Notes under the pieces: generated by a model
Database searches by the model: none
What the model saw: only the letters and a program-made list of their open reading frames with translations
What the model was told of the DNA's origin: nothing
Part shown: positions 9,268 through 19,429 of the stretch, one piece after another
How the letters are laid out: each line of letters starts with the position of its first letter
Numbering within the stretch: the stretch's first letter is position 1
Position numbers and translations under genes: made by a program
DNA from: Physocladia obscura
Taxonomy: Eukaryota > Chytridiomycota > Chytridiomycetes > Chytridiales > Chytriomycetaceae
Assembly (NCBI GenBank): GCA_027596945.1
Contig: JADGJH010000162.1
Coordinates: forward strand, 7,165 to 27,331
Length of the DNA stretch: 20,167 nucleotides
Reading direction: 5' to 3'

Positions 9268-12200
9268 CTAATCATAGATTGTCATTTTTAAAAACTAGTA
9301 TATTTAAAAACTTACTGGTGAACTTTTGATTCCGTAATACTCTCTTGCCAGTGAAGTTAATTCATCAGCTTGATTGCAATTGAACTGATAAATTTCCAAC
9401 ACTGATTCTAGATTACTACTAACTCCAATTGAAACTATACCATCTCCAGATGTTACATCTTTGATTTCATCTTTCAAAAATATCATCGCAACTTCTCTAC
9501 TTATAACTTGCACAATTTTTATTCCGGATATTGATACTAGCAGTTGAATAGGTTCATTGAAAACTAACTCTCCTGTATTATCAACATTGAACGCAGTACT
9601 CCCATAAAATTTAAACGTTTTCACTAAATTGAGGTATTCTAATTTAGCTGACAGTTGAGATTGACCCATAAGTAATTTATACTGTTCGATTATCAATTTA
9701 ACGGTATTTTCTTTTGAAGCTTTGGCCATAACTCGGGGGGTTATCCACTGAAAAATATTTGAAGGTCTATATTTACAATTATAACAGGTAGATTTTAATT
9801 GTATTCACTCACTCTGGAAGTTGTGCGGACGATCCATTATAATCACCCAAAACAATCTGCGCCTTTAAAGCAGCAAGTTTGACTCCTTCTCTTAACCCAA
9901 CCGGATAGACATCATTGTTAACTTCATGATCCACTTGGCAACAAAGTAGATGAACCTCTCTGGGATCTTTGGCGTACATGTCTTCCTCTAGATTTTTGAA
10001 AATTCGTTTTTTCAACGTAAATTTAAAGCCCTCGTCAGGCTCTGGTTAATTCCATCAATATTATTTTTAATTTGTGTGATATTTGTGTGATATGTTACCA
10101 TCCACATAAGCAATGCCATCTTTAGGCTTAATCTTGAAAACTGAAAGAAGTCCGCCAGTTTTTTTAGCTGCCTTTGGTAATGTCATACAGTCTGTTAAAT
10201 ATTCCACAGATCGAACAGCTTTATCTAGTGTTTCAATATGTTAAATTTCAATTTGATTTTTTTTTTTTGTCTTCATTAACCGATTTGGCCCCCCGTGATA
10301 TACAGAGCCCAACAGCTAGTGTCTTTCAGGTTAAACTTTTTTCCAACCTCTTTCACGACTTCAGAAGCAGTGGTTACTAGAGATATTAAAATATCGAATG
10401 CATGCCCATCCATTACATAAATTTTGCAGATTTTATTAACCACACCATTCTGAAAAATTCATTAGATGAGAATTTAAATTAAGATCAACTGACTCTGAAA
10501 GCAGCAATGTCAGAAATATTTGGCGCAAGTTTGTGAGCACCGTGAATTAAAATACTTTTTGCAAATTGCTCAGCTGCTAGTGAAAGCATTTTCTTCGTAT
10601 CTAGTGTTCAACATGATTAAAAACAAAAACAAAAAAAAGGAATCAAAAAAGAGAAGAAGATGCTAAATCTCACTTTTGCTTGTCTTATTTGCACGCATTA
10701 TAAAAGCTAGTAAAAATTTCGAAAAACTCTTGCTAGGAGGAAAAGTTCCAATGCTTAATGCTAGTAGCTGCCAGCCATGTAACACTATCTCTTCCCATCC
10801 TTTGGGCTCTCCATCAGCTGGTGGAGTTATCTGCTTGATAATTTGAATGAAAATTTCGTCTCTTAAAGTCTCATTTGCTAGTCCTTGAGAGATAATACAT
10901 TGCATAGCTGCGGAAATTTCATCTTGCTTATTTGTGGATGTGTCCAATGCTTTCAGCAATTCTAAAATAGTTTTCTTGTTGAATCATTTGCTTCTCATTT
11001 AGAACTTACGTTTCGAAATGTCAGTAGCGAAAAAGTAACATGGGTCTTCCTCAGCGATTTTGGTAATAGGAGAACTAAGAGGATTCTGTTTTGGTTTTTC
11101 GTAAGAATAAAAATCTGACTTATGAATTGCAGTATACACCTTATTATATCTTAATATTGTATTCACGTCATGAAATCCAAGAACTGCTTTTTTCCCTTGA
11201 AACGCATCTATTAAACTCTTTTTTTTGGTGATCTGCTTTTTCTCATCAACATAAGGTTGTGCCATCTGAGAATAAGAATTACCCCAAAATTAAGCTCGCC
11301 ATAAGATTGTAATGATAATGCATCTGAAAAAGGATCTGTTTTTAGGTTTACGGAATCGGTGCTGGTCTAATCGAGGCATTAACGGTAAAATGGGAAAGAA
11401 TAGGCAACTCTTACAGATTCAACAGGACTTATCAACAAAAAAACTGCAGTTAGATTCTGATTAGAAGTGGAGGCTACATGACTGGGTTGCAATTCTGAAA
11501 TTTGGTTCACTTGCTCTTCTAGTTTTTCAGTGGACAATAAAACTTTTTTTGCTTCATGTAAATTGTTTATTTCTGTCGTTAAATTTTGAGCTAAGACTGT
11601 GAGCTCCTCATGACTGTTGAATTCTTTGATGAAACTAAAAATTTCGTCCAGTTTTTCAGTTGTTCTTCGACTAAGTGGTGTTGGTTCAGGGGGCAATACA
11701 GAATCAGATTCTACAATTTTCGGACCATCAATATCATTGACTTTTTCAAGAAGATCTGTAAGTGCAGTTGCCGCTTTAGTAGTATTTGCGATTTCAAATT
11801 GCTGTCCTTGCAATTTCAGCTGTGCTGCTTTAATTTCGCTGACCATGCGTTCTGCAGCGATTCGTTCAATTGCTGCTGCTTCCAAAGCACGAAGCTCACG
11901 CAATTCTTCTTCTCTTTTTTCAGCTTCGTCTTTGAGTTTTTTGAACTTGACGGCCTTCAAGTTGGTTAGTAGTTTTCGCGCTAACCATCCTCGAGTGACT
12001 GATTGTATTTTGAGAACAGCGGCTCTCTTGCGTTTGTATCGGACAATAAATAAGAATCGGCGCGTATCTATCATTTGTTTAGTTCAATTATCTAAATGCA
12101 TGTATCTAGGCGCACATTTTTGAATGATAAGCGTGCTGTTAAGAATCGCTATGTAATTTGATCTCGCTTTATACCGACGCCAATACTTTTGAATTACAAT

Positions 12201-14910
12201 CACAGTCAATTTTTGAATGTCTACTATCTTTCTTTGAATTATTTCGAGCTGTAAGAAACAAAGACAATCAGCAAAAGGAGACATTTTCAAAAAACTGACT
12301 GACCATTTCTAATTTTAAAAATATTTTTGATTTTCCTAATTGCCACGATCCTTCAGGGAGACAGGCAGATTGAATTATGAATTTGGTTTTTTCCTTGCTA
12401 TTCATTGATTGTGATTGTGTAGGTAAAAGAAAACGATTATCAACGTTGAAAATTTCGAAAGTGACACGTGTTGGAAATCCAGCTTTTCTAATTTTGATTG
12501 TTTCCAGCATTCCAGAATATCTTAATTGAGCTTTTTTTTTGGATAAAGTTTAGATTTTTATGAATTATTTAATGCTAGCGTTATGCAACAAACCAACGAC
12601 TTTGGAATCATCAAATGTGAAAGCTTCCATCATTGAGTTCGGTTTTATACACCGCACATAATGGGTTGTGGTCATTCCAAGAGTTGATACAAGAGAATTT
12701 AATTGATTTTTGAAGTTTCCACCAGCAGTTATCTTTGCTGGCTTTCCAGATGATTTTGGTATAAAATGAGGTGTATTATTCGTTGAGGCTAAACTCAAAG
12801 AAGAATTTGCAGGCGATCCACGGTTTAATCCAAGTTTTGGTGTTCCAGGGCAGCTTGGAAGATCTTGCAATTCTTTTGGACTAATTAAGCTGGAAATAAA
12901 GGGAATCTGCCTCGCTACTCATCAATAAACGGTGTAAATATTTTTATGCACTCACAGTAGAACTGTTAACGAGATCAAAAAGCTCATCTTGTAATGCGTC
13001 CTTATTTTTTTCAAGAAATCCATCGACAGTGTACAAAACATCTCCAGCGTAATGCTTCACTCCAAAGACATTGTTTTTAGTCTTTGGTTTGAAGAAATGT
13101 TTGTGTTTTGAGTGAAGTTGTTCAAGTTTAAGCAGCCAAGATTCTTCAGATCCCCTAGGAAGTTTTACTTCTTCATCAAGTTGTGCTAATATTCCTTGCG
13201 GTTTAATCTGCATATAGAAATTAATAATATTCGAAGTAAATTATCAAAAACACCTCAATCAAATCAATACACGATTGATTATCTTCATAAGGAATTTTTT
13301 CCCACTGTATTTCTTCTTTTTCATACTGTTTGAAAGTTTTTGGTTAGTTTTCGAATTTTTGTCAAAAGTTTTACCTCTTCTTGTTCTAATTTAAAAATAA
13401 ATTGATTGAAAAAGTTTTGAAGTTTTTCGTTTGTATAATTGATGCAAAATTGCTCGAAGCTGTTAACCTATTTGCATGAGAATGCATCAAAATAAAAACT
13501 GTATTTAAACATTTAAAAAGTTGGACCTGGAAGTCTTCAAAGCCAAATATATCCAGCACACCAATAAAGTTCTGATATTCTTTCTCCTCGTTGCCTTGAA
13601 GTGTCGAGTTTATGAGTTCAAGCAACACTCTAAAAAGGTTTGAATAAAAATTTTTCGCAATACTGTCTCGATTATCTATTGCCTGAGAATTTAACTCTAT
13701 TCAACACATTTGCGGTGGTTTTCTTTGTTTTTCTGCTCATTTTATTATAGTCACTGTACCTGAGAAAGCTTTAAAGGTACCATTGTTGTTTCTGTTCTAA
13801 CAACAAGCTTTTTGAAGCAAAGAACTTTCGCCAAATTATTTTCGTTTACGCCCAATAATGTCGCGGAGTTTTTTAATGCTTCGCCTTCTTGAATACGCAC
13901 CGATTCATTTCCACTTTGAGCTTTAAATTGAATGTTTCCGAGCCATAAAATCGCTGATAGAGCCCTGAATATGCCATCCGTATCTTCAGCTGAGATGTTC
14001 AAAACCGTCAAAGAAAATTTTAAACCCTCGAATTTTGCTCTCGAGTCAATTCCCGAAATGTCGGTGCAACCGCTTTGGTTCAGATAATAATACGACTCGG
14101 ACGGCTGAAGAAGGAACTCTTTTTTTTCTTCTTCATTTGCTCCTTGAACCAATTCGTAAAAAGCGTGGTAATTTCGTTCGGTTTTCGCTTGTCTGGCAAC
14201 ACGCGACTTTTCAAGAAGATAACTTGTGATGTTTGCGCCAACAATTTGCATCTTTTTATCTAATTGAACCTGAATAAATTTGCCAAATCTGGAAGAATTG
14301 TTATTTCGTGAAGTTTTCGCATTTCCTTGTAAAATAAAATATGAGTACAACTTTTATATGACAAGTTCGCGAACCAAAACTCTCTAAAACAATGTTGGCT
14401 TCTAAAATTTGTTGATGAATCCAAGAAATATTTGAGCTCTTGCTCGTGACTGTAGTTAAATATGAAAGTATGTATTTTGTGCTTTCACTTTTTCCAGATC
14501 CAGATTCTCCTGAGATAATAACTGACTGGTTTTTATTTTCAATTCGAATATTCTTTATAGTTGCATCGGAAAGCGCAAAAATATGCGGGGGGTTCGTTTT
14601 TCGATCGGCATTATCGTATTTAGCGATCGTTGCGTTGCCAAATATATCCAAAGGTTTGTATGGGTTTAAAGCGACAAGAATCGAACCAGTGTAAGTCTAT
14701 TTTATTATGATTATTACTATTTCTTTTTTTATATCGCTATTGGGATTTTACATAAATATGTTCAGCTTGGAATCTACTCTTCAGATTTTCACGAATCGTG
14801 ATTTCGGAAAGATCCGCCAGAGTGATCATATCTTCTACCCACTCTTTTGAATTTTTGGTTATTGACTGAAAATGTATGTTAACAGTTAACTCACTCAGTT
14901 GCTCTGACAT
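7107..14910 (-). CDS. Unconventional myosin with tandem MyTH4-FERM tail (myosin VII-like architecture)
   Basis: Seen: 28 exons whose phases all agree, from ATG at 14910 to TAA at 7109-7107, giving 2093 residues. Motor, about 1-720: P-loop GESGSGKS (116-123), switch [11 protein letters not shown] (168-177), switch II DIFGFE (393-398), RCIKPN, and [19 protein letters not shown]. The TEDS position, 16 residues before DSIAK, is Glu339, so activity should not need heavy-chain phosphorylation there. Neck: IQ motifs [28 protein letters not shown] and [12 protein letters not shown] (739-797). A charged Lys/Glu helix follows (about 805-860). Tail: MyTH4 (about 1065-1199), FERM (about 1203-1524), a Ser-rich linker (1525-1653), MyTH4 (about 1655-1797) and FERM (about 1798-2093). 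Family knowledge: such myosins move on actin, bind cargo and microtubules through MyTH4-FERM, and drive filopodia or protrusions in amoebozoans and animals. An SH3 domain between the modules is not evident. The start follows a short N-terminus directly before [13 protein letters not shown]. The exact ends of intron 25 and the long intron 11 are the least sure joins. Confidence 0.92.
9316..11265 (-). other. Myosin first MyTH4-FERM module, exons 12-18
   Basis: Exons 11265-11010, 10961-10674, 10600-10494, 10449-10281, 10224-10099, 10041-9813 and 9766-9316. The MyTH4 core reads [16 protein letters not shown], then [16 protein letters not shown], and ends [14 protein letters not shown]. The FERM N-lobe starts [16 protein letters not shown]. 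Exon 17 joins exon 18 through the acceptor at 9767; the nearer-looking TTTTTCAG further 3' would create an immediate stop. Confidence 0.85.
11415..12248 (-). other. Myosin neck (IQ motifs) and coiled-coil exons 10-11
   Basis: Exons 12248-12116 and 12067-11415. They encode at least three IQ motifs (calmodulin or light-chain sites), then a Lys/Glu/Ala-rich segment resembling a single alpha-helix or short coiled coil, then a Ser/Pro-containing linker. Exon 11 is the largest of the gene at 653 nt. Confidence 0.85.
12304..14910 (-). other. Myosin motor-domain exons 1-9
   Basis: Exons 14910-14752, 14696-14375, 14325-13760, 13682-13527, 13467-13375, 13325-13254, 13207-12956, 12906-12594 and 12530-12304. 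The introns are 44-77 nt. Intron 2 opens with GTTCGC and intron 8 with GTTTGT; their acceptors (TTTACAAG, AAAAAG) were chosen because they restore GNAKTSRNN and AQLRYSGML in phase. Loop 2 is extended by a Ser/Pro/Gly-rich insert between [11 protein letters not shown] and NFKNQLNSL. Confidence 0.85.
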
Positions 14911-15105
14911 TGAATTTTTTAGAACAATGAAATTCACCAGAAACAAAAAAACAATTGAGGATGAATGAATACTTCATATCTAAATTATTGAAACGATATT
15001 ACGAGCTTGAAGGCCATAGTAATCAATTTTAAGATTTTATTCATACAATTTTTTAAGGAAAGTGGATTGGTAAAAAAATAAAAAATAATAAGAGGCCAGA
15101 AACCC

Positions 15106-17008
15106 TTAATAAACCCCATTGACACCATTCTGCTTTAAATTTTTGTTAGCCAAAGCCCATCCAGTTGCCTGCTCAAATCCAGAAGTAACTAAAGTTTGGT
15201 TTGTTTCTGAACGATCGCCAGCGAAGTAAACAGTATTTTCTGGAAGAGCCTTGCGCTTTTCAACCTCAAACGATGACAGCTGCATTCTCTGAGCGTGACC
15301 ATCTGGTACTTTTCCATACGCTGAACCAATAACCTCAATTTCACGGCGTTTAGCATCAGCCAGAGCGATTATGTTCTTAACAGATTGATCAGTTTCAAGT
15401 TGCGATGCTTCAGCGGCAGCTTGCGCGTTCTTGACAACTTGATAGGCTTTGGCATCAGACAGTTTCGCTGCTGTGTAATAGTCTGCATCAGCAATTGTTT
15501 TCTTTTGTTCCGCTTCTACTTTGGCGATTTCCAATTTTCCGCGCTGCGTTTCGGTGGCAATTTGGTTTGTCAGAGCGATTTGAGTAGCTTGGATTTGGTT
15601 CCTGAGAACTTGCTCACTTTGCTTTTCAAGATCTTTACCAAGGTTACCCTCGAGTTCACGATCAAGGACATCAAATGATTCGACGGTAATTCCATATGAG
15701 ACGGCCTGATGGCTCAAGTCGGCGAGACAATTGGCCTTGAAGCTGTCAAGCCATGGTTGAACGTGAATATCTGGAACATCGCCGCCGATTTTCTGTGCCC
15801 GCATGAATTGTTGGTAGCTAAGTCGAGAAACTACCGAGTTAACGGCGGTTTGAGCTGGGTTTGCAAGGGCAGTAAACGCGTCGTTGTAGTTTGCAGTGAG
15901 TAAAATTGGGTCTGTAACGCGGTAACGCAAATTGACATTGAGAATTACAGGAACACCTTCAATTGTATAAGCTGGTTGAGTCTTAAATGTGACTTGGCGT
16001 TCTCCAAGCGAATAGAATCCACGGAATGAAGTATTTGGGTTGGTAATAACATGTTGACCAGCCTTAAGGAGAAGAAGATTGTTTGAGCGTTGCAAGATCA
16101 AAACATTGTTGGCTGGAACGAGAAAGAACGTTGCAACTGTAATTTTTGAGGCTCCAACAGAAATAGAAACATCTCTCTTCCAACCAAGAACTGGTCCATT
16201 GCTGCCATTCGCAAGCTTTTCATAGTGAGCGTGTCCATCTCCAAGATTAAGCGTATCGACAATATCAATTACCTGCGACAAGCAAGTATGAAAGAGAAAA
16301 AAAAAAAATGCAATAAAAGCCAATGAAATTCATTAAGCTAACCTTAAAACGACCTTGCGAACCATATGCAGCGAAGCCAGAATTACGAATAACAAAAATA
16401 CGATTGGCAGGATCCATTACAACAGCTAGGAAAAAAAAAGGAAACAATTAATATGGCCCTTTTCTTCGATTTAATTCAAACCAACCGGCTTCAGACTGAC
16501 CAACAAGGACAGTTGTCAGACCAAGAGTGTCAATTGGCGAAGTGATAGAGTATTTTCCTTCAAAGGTGTGGCGGATGGAACTGGGGTGAAACATCGTCAG
16601 TATTGTTTGACATTAAAGAAGCAATTAAAAACAGCTAACAAGTTCCAATAGTTTCCTGCCTCAAGATTGATGACTGGACGACCGTTTCTGTAAATTTAGG
16701 ATGAATGAGCAATTATGTTAAAACAAATTACAGAAAACAAACCTATTCCAAATACCCACGTCACCGGTTTGAATAACTCTTCCGCCAAATGGGCGTTTGC
16801 CCTTTTTTGAGATCAGATGGTAATCTTTGCTTCCGCGCATACGAGTGTCGAGTTCTCTGAGGGCTGCCGGAAGTGATGTTGTGACTTCAACAAAGTACGG
16901 GTTTTCTTTCAGCTGCGCGGGAACGTGCCAATCATCTGTCCCCTCTAGATTCTTCTCAATTGCTTCTATCGCTTCCAAGTTGTTTATCAACGCACGTTTC
17001 TGGTCCAT
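15106..17008 (-). CDS. SPFH/Band 7 (stomatin-prohibitin-flotillin) domain protein
   Basis: Seen: five exons, 17008-16743, 16687-16640, 16580-16486, 16425-16343 and 16272-15106, with introns of 55, 59, 60 and 70 nt. All are in phase, giving 552 residues and a TAA stop. The start is the ATG before DQKRALINNLEAIEAIEKN; the frame stays open upstream but has no earlier ATG. Residues 1-165 form a basic/beta-rich N-terminal part (GGRVIQTGDVGIWNR, then IDTLGLTTVLVGQSEA). The SPFH core spans about 205-365, including QPAYTIEGVPVILNVNLRYR and SRLSYQQFMRA. It is followed by a long Ala/Gln/Glu/Lys-rich helix at about 366-485, which in SPFH proteins drives ring or scaffold assembly. No clear transmembrane segment or signal peptide is seen, unlike stomatin. 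Family knowledge: SPFH proteins organise membrane microdomains or protect proteases. No specific role can be assigned. The C-terminal 65 residues are unrecognised. Its stop lies 195 bp upstream of the myosin ATG. Confidence 0.87.
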
Positions 17009-17077
17009 TTTGAGTTTGTTTGATTGTCTGTTTTTCTGAATTTTTTTTTTTTTTGTTGTTGACAATAATTGACTCAC

Positions 17078-17590
17078 TTTTAAATAGAAATTTTGATTGT
17101 TGTCGATTTTGAACTTGAATCTCAGCCCCTCAGCGAAGACAGAAATATTTTTCCTAAAAATTGAAAGATTTGAGAAAATACTATGACTATTGAGCCATTT
17201 GAAATTTAATAAGTCCTTTTTGCAATATTATTCATAACAGATCTGAAAGGATGGCTTTTTTGTTTGTAACTTTGCAATATATTGCTCTACTTGCTAGTCA
17301 ACAATTATTGCCAGTATTATCTTACTATCTTTTGTAACGCTTGCATATATAGACTTGCTTGCTTTACTTGCATCAATTGTAGTAATTCTGAAAACTTGAA
17401 TTTTCTTGTGGTACAGTGGTATTAAGATGTGGTGGATCGACGGAAACCGTTTTTTTGATGGTTGTTGACTTATGTTTTTCATCAAAAATTAATTTCTTTG
17501 TGGGGTCAGCAATAAATGAGGTTAACAACACAAAAACGGCTGGTAATAAACGGGAAAGAAAAAAGGAATACAGATTTTCTTCGTTTTTAA
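17078..17590. other. AT-rich spacer upstream of the SPFH gene, no gene seen
   Basis: About 500 bases with T-rich tracts, including a run of T at 17041-17054 near the SPFH start. Open frames on both strands are short and low in complexity, and none resembles a protein. It should include the SPFH promoter, but I cannot point to a specific element. Confidence 0.5.
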
Positions 17591-18280
17591 TCACGATTTG
17601 TTTAACTCAAACAGAATGTTACTTTTTAGTTTGAAAATACAAAGCCCGTGTTTGCACGAAAGATTTATACTCAAACCATTCAGAGTAACAGCTTGAACTA
17701 ATTCGCGGTATTCTTCTCTAGAGATTTCCATTGATTTATGCATCCAATCTTCCATTCCAAGAAGCATTGCCTTTGCATCTGCACCAAGCAAGATACCCAT
17801 TTTGGTTCCCCAGCCAATCTGACAATATAAAAGCTTGTTATTTTGATTCTCAACACTATCAGCGACTTGCTTGGTGTACCACAGTAGATTTAATTTAGCA
17901 TAGCAATCTAAACTGCGACTGTGAAGTCCATTGAAAAGCGCACTCATTAGGTTTTGAGAACATGGACCAGCATTATAAATCACAATATCTGCTTCCACAA
18001 ACTCAATCCAACTGCCAGGATTTTTTTTTCCAATATCCATAAGATTGTACACAGTTATAATATTTGCTTTATTAATAAATCAATCTAATTAATTTAAGAA
18101 CTTTTTTTACTTCCATGCCACCATTATTCTCTCCCAAATTATCATCCTGCAAGGTTTCTCCAGTCTGTTGTCTTATTGTAGCTGCAAGATGATCAAGCAA
18201 AGCCTGATCATTGAGGCAGCTCACTCCTTTTCTGGTAATATTGTTGCCTCCTAATACATTTTCTAATGGATAATGTACTA
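17591..18280 (-). pseudogene. Unrecognised ORF, broken, downstream part
   Basis: Reading leftward, one frame gives VVHYPLENVLGGNNITRKG and continues to a TAA at about 18072. A second frame resumes around 18044 as YNLMDIGKKNPGSWIEFVEA and continues to a TGA at 17593-17591. Together they encode about 220 residues of ordered, protein-like composition (for example LLYCQIGWGTKMGILLGA and MEDWMHKSMEISREEYREL). I do not recognise the family. The two frames would join almost seamlessly (...IRLIY / NLMDIG...) if about 28 nt were absent, so either there is a small insertion or an intron whose sites I cannot place. The upstream side runs straight into the end of the Tc1-like element at 18281. It could be a host gene exon or part of a larger repeat. 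Confidence 0.45.
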
Positions 18281-18295
18281 CAGTCTGTCCTACAA
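18281..18295 (+). repeat. Left terminal inverted repeat of the Tc1-like element
   Basis: CAGTCTGTCCTACAA, preceded by TA. It matches the reverse complement of the right end at 14 of 15 positions, with only scattered matches further in. Confidence 0.8.
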
Positions 18296-18509
18296 AAATC
18301 ATAAACACAATTTTTTTATTTAATATTTTTCCAATGACTGTTTCTTCTCACACATTCTTCTGATCTATTGTGAATGGAAAATACAAGAGAATCACAAAGA
18401 GAGTCATTGATTTCCTCTCATACTGCAAATTCTTGCTCAATTAAAACGTCTCCTGTACAAGGCATTCCAAATTTCTTTTGTTTCTGAACTTTGAGAATGA
18501 TCCATAAAT

Positions 18510-19328
18510 TTTCTTTTGGATTCAGATTTAAGCTACTTGGGCCCATTCAAAGACAGAAATGTGTTCATCAGCCAGAGAATCCAGAATAGATTTGACTTTG
18601 TGGCAAGACACATTGTCCTGCTTAAACACCAAATCAACTCCATAGCCCTCCTTCACTGCATTTATTTCTGGTAGCCAATATTTATGCAGTATTTTCATGT
18701 AAGTGTGCTGATTTTGGCTGCCTTCAAGAGCAACAAGGGCCAAGACTGAATAAGCCCAGGACATCAAAGAAAAACCACCTGGTTGCAACTGATGATTTGT
18801 TGGCAGATTCTCATGAGTGATACTAGAATGATAATGGTAGTACAGTTCCTGGCTCTTGGAGAGCACTTTCAAACAGTCATTTCATCACTCCAGATTGTGT
18901 GGCACACTCTGAAAGATCTACACCATCAAGATGAATCTTTGCAAAATCCAATCTCTTCAGACAATTTTGATCTGACAGTGAAGGTTTTTTCCAAATTCAG
19001 TATAGAATGGGGTTGTTTTCTAGCTCAAATCTGTTGATTGTGGATTTTGATGAGACAACAGCACCGGGGCCAAGATGCTTCCCTAGTTCCACTTTGATAT
19101 CTCTAACAGGCATCATTAAATTCTCTACAGTGACTTTTTTAAGCTGAAGACATCTGTGACCTTCTTGCAGATGTGTAGTTTTGGGGGCAAATCCTTGTTC
19201 TTCATGTACTTACAATACCAAGACCTCAGAGCAACTGAGGATTTGCCTAATTTCTCAGCAATAATGTTTAAATGTACATTCACCTTGTGTAAGTCAAGAA
19301 TACACTGTTTTTTGTGTTCAGTGTGCAT
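18510..19328 (-). pseudogene. Tc1-like transposase remnant
   Basis: The frame from ATG at 19328 encodes a helix-turn-helix N-terminus (ILDLHKVNVHLNIIAEKLGK, then SSVALRSWY) and stops at 19125. The reading then continues in other frames: MPVRDIKVELGKHLGPGAVV, RLDFAKIH, IWSDE at about 18880, then a long frame at 18872-18528 containing DLVFKQDNVSCHK. A one-base shift after FEWAQ leads to LNLNPKENLW. Catalytic Asp codons lie at 18886-18884 and 18617-18615, and Glu at 18513-18511; the last two are 34 residues apart, which defines DD34E. At least four frame breaks or stops are present, so no active enzyme is made. Family knowledge: these enzymes cut and paste elements into TA sites. Confidence 0.8.
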
Positions 19329-19345
19329 TTTTTATCTGTGTAATG

Positions 19346-19360
19346 TTGTGGGACAGACTG
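19346..19360 (-). repeat. Right terminal inverted repeat of the Tc1-like element
   Basis: The plus strand reads TTGTGGGACAGACTG, the reverse complement of the left repeat with one mismatch. The flanking dinucleotide is CA instead of the expected TA. Confidence 0.8.
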
Positions 19361-19429
19361 CATCACTAAATCTGTTCTAAGTGTCATAGAAGGCAAGAAG
19401 TTGAAGGGGTATAAAGAAGAGATTGGGAT
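19361..19429 (-). pseudogene. Upstream fragment of the interrupted, unrecognised ORF
   Basis: Reading leftward from 19429, a short frame after a TAA encodes YPFNFLPSMTLRTDLV and reaches the transposon border. Removing the element and one target copy puts it in the same frame as VHYPLENVLGG at 18280. The frame agreement over a short fragment is suggestive only. Confidence 0.3.

Larger units (their letters stand above)
18281..19360 (-). mobile_element. Decayed Tc1/mariner (DD34E) DNA transposon, about 1.08 kb
   Basis: Seen: terminal inverted repeats CAGTCTGTCCTACAA at the left end and, reversed, CAGTCTGTCCCACAA at the right (14 of 15 match). The left end is preceded by TA (18279-18280), the Tc1/mariner target. 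The right end is followed by CA, one change from TA. Between them the minus strand carries an interrupted transposase with all three catalytic acids. The length is slightly short for a Tc1 element. Stops and shifts make it non-autonomous now. Confidence 0.85.

Noticed and set aside
11266..11323. Possible frameshift in the myosin before the MyTH4 region
   Set aside because: The apparent shift came from using the acceptor at 11324; the acceptor at 11266 restores phase 0 without any lesion.
11610..12123. Plus-strand open frames opposite myosin exon 11
   Set aside because: They are Ser/Phe/Cys-rich shadows of the Lys/Glu/Ala-rich coding strand; the myosin frame is supported by IQ motifs and splice phase.
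14911..14946. Upstream extension of the myosin N-terminus
   Set aside because: The frame is open a little further, but there is no ATG before 14910 and no phase-compatible upstream exon in the 195-bp spacer.
15106..17008. Major vault protein identity for the SPFH gene
   Set aside because: The N-terminal MVP repeats are not seen and the length (552) is well below the usual roughly 850-900 residues.
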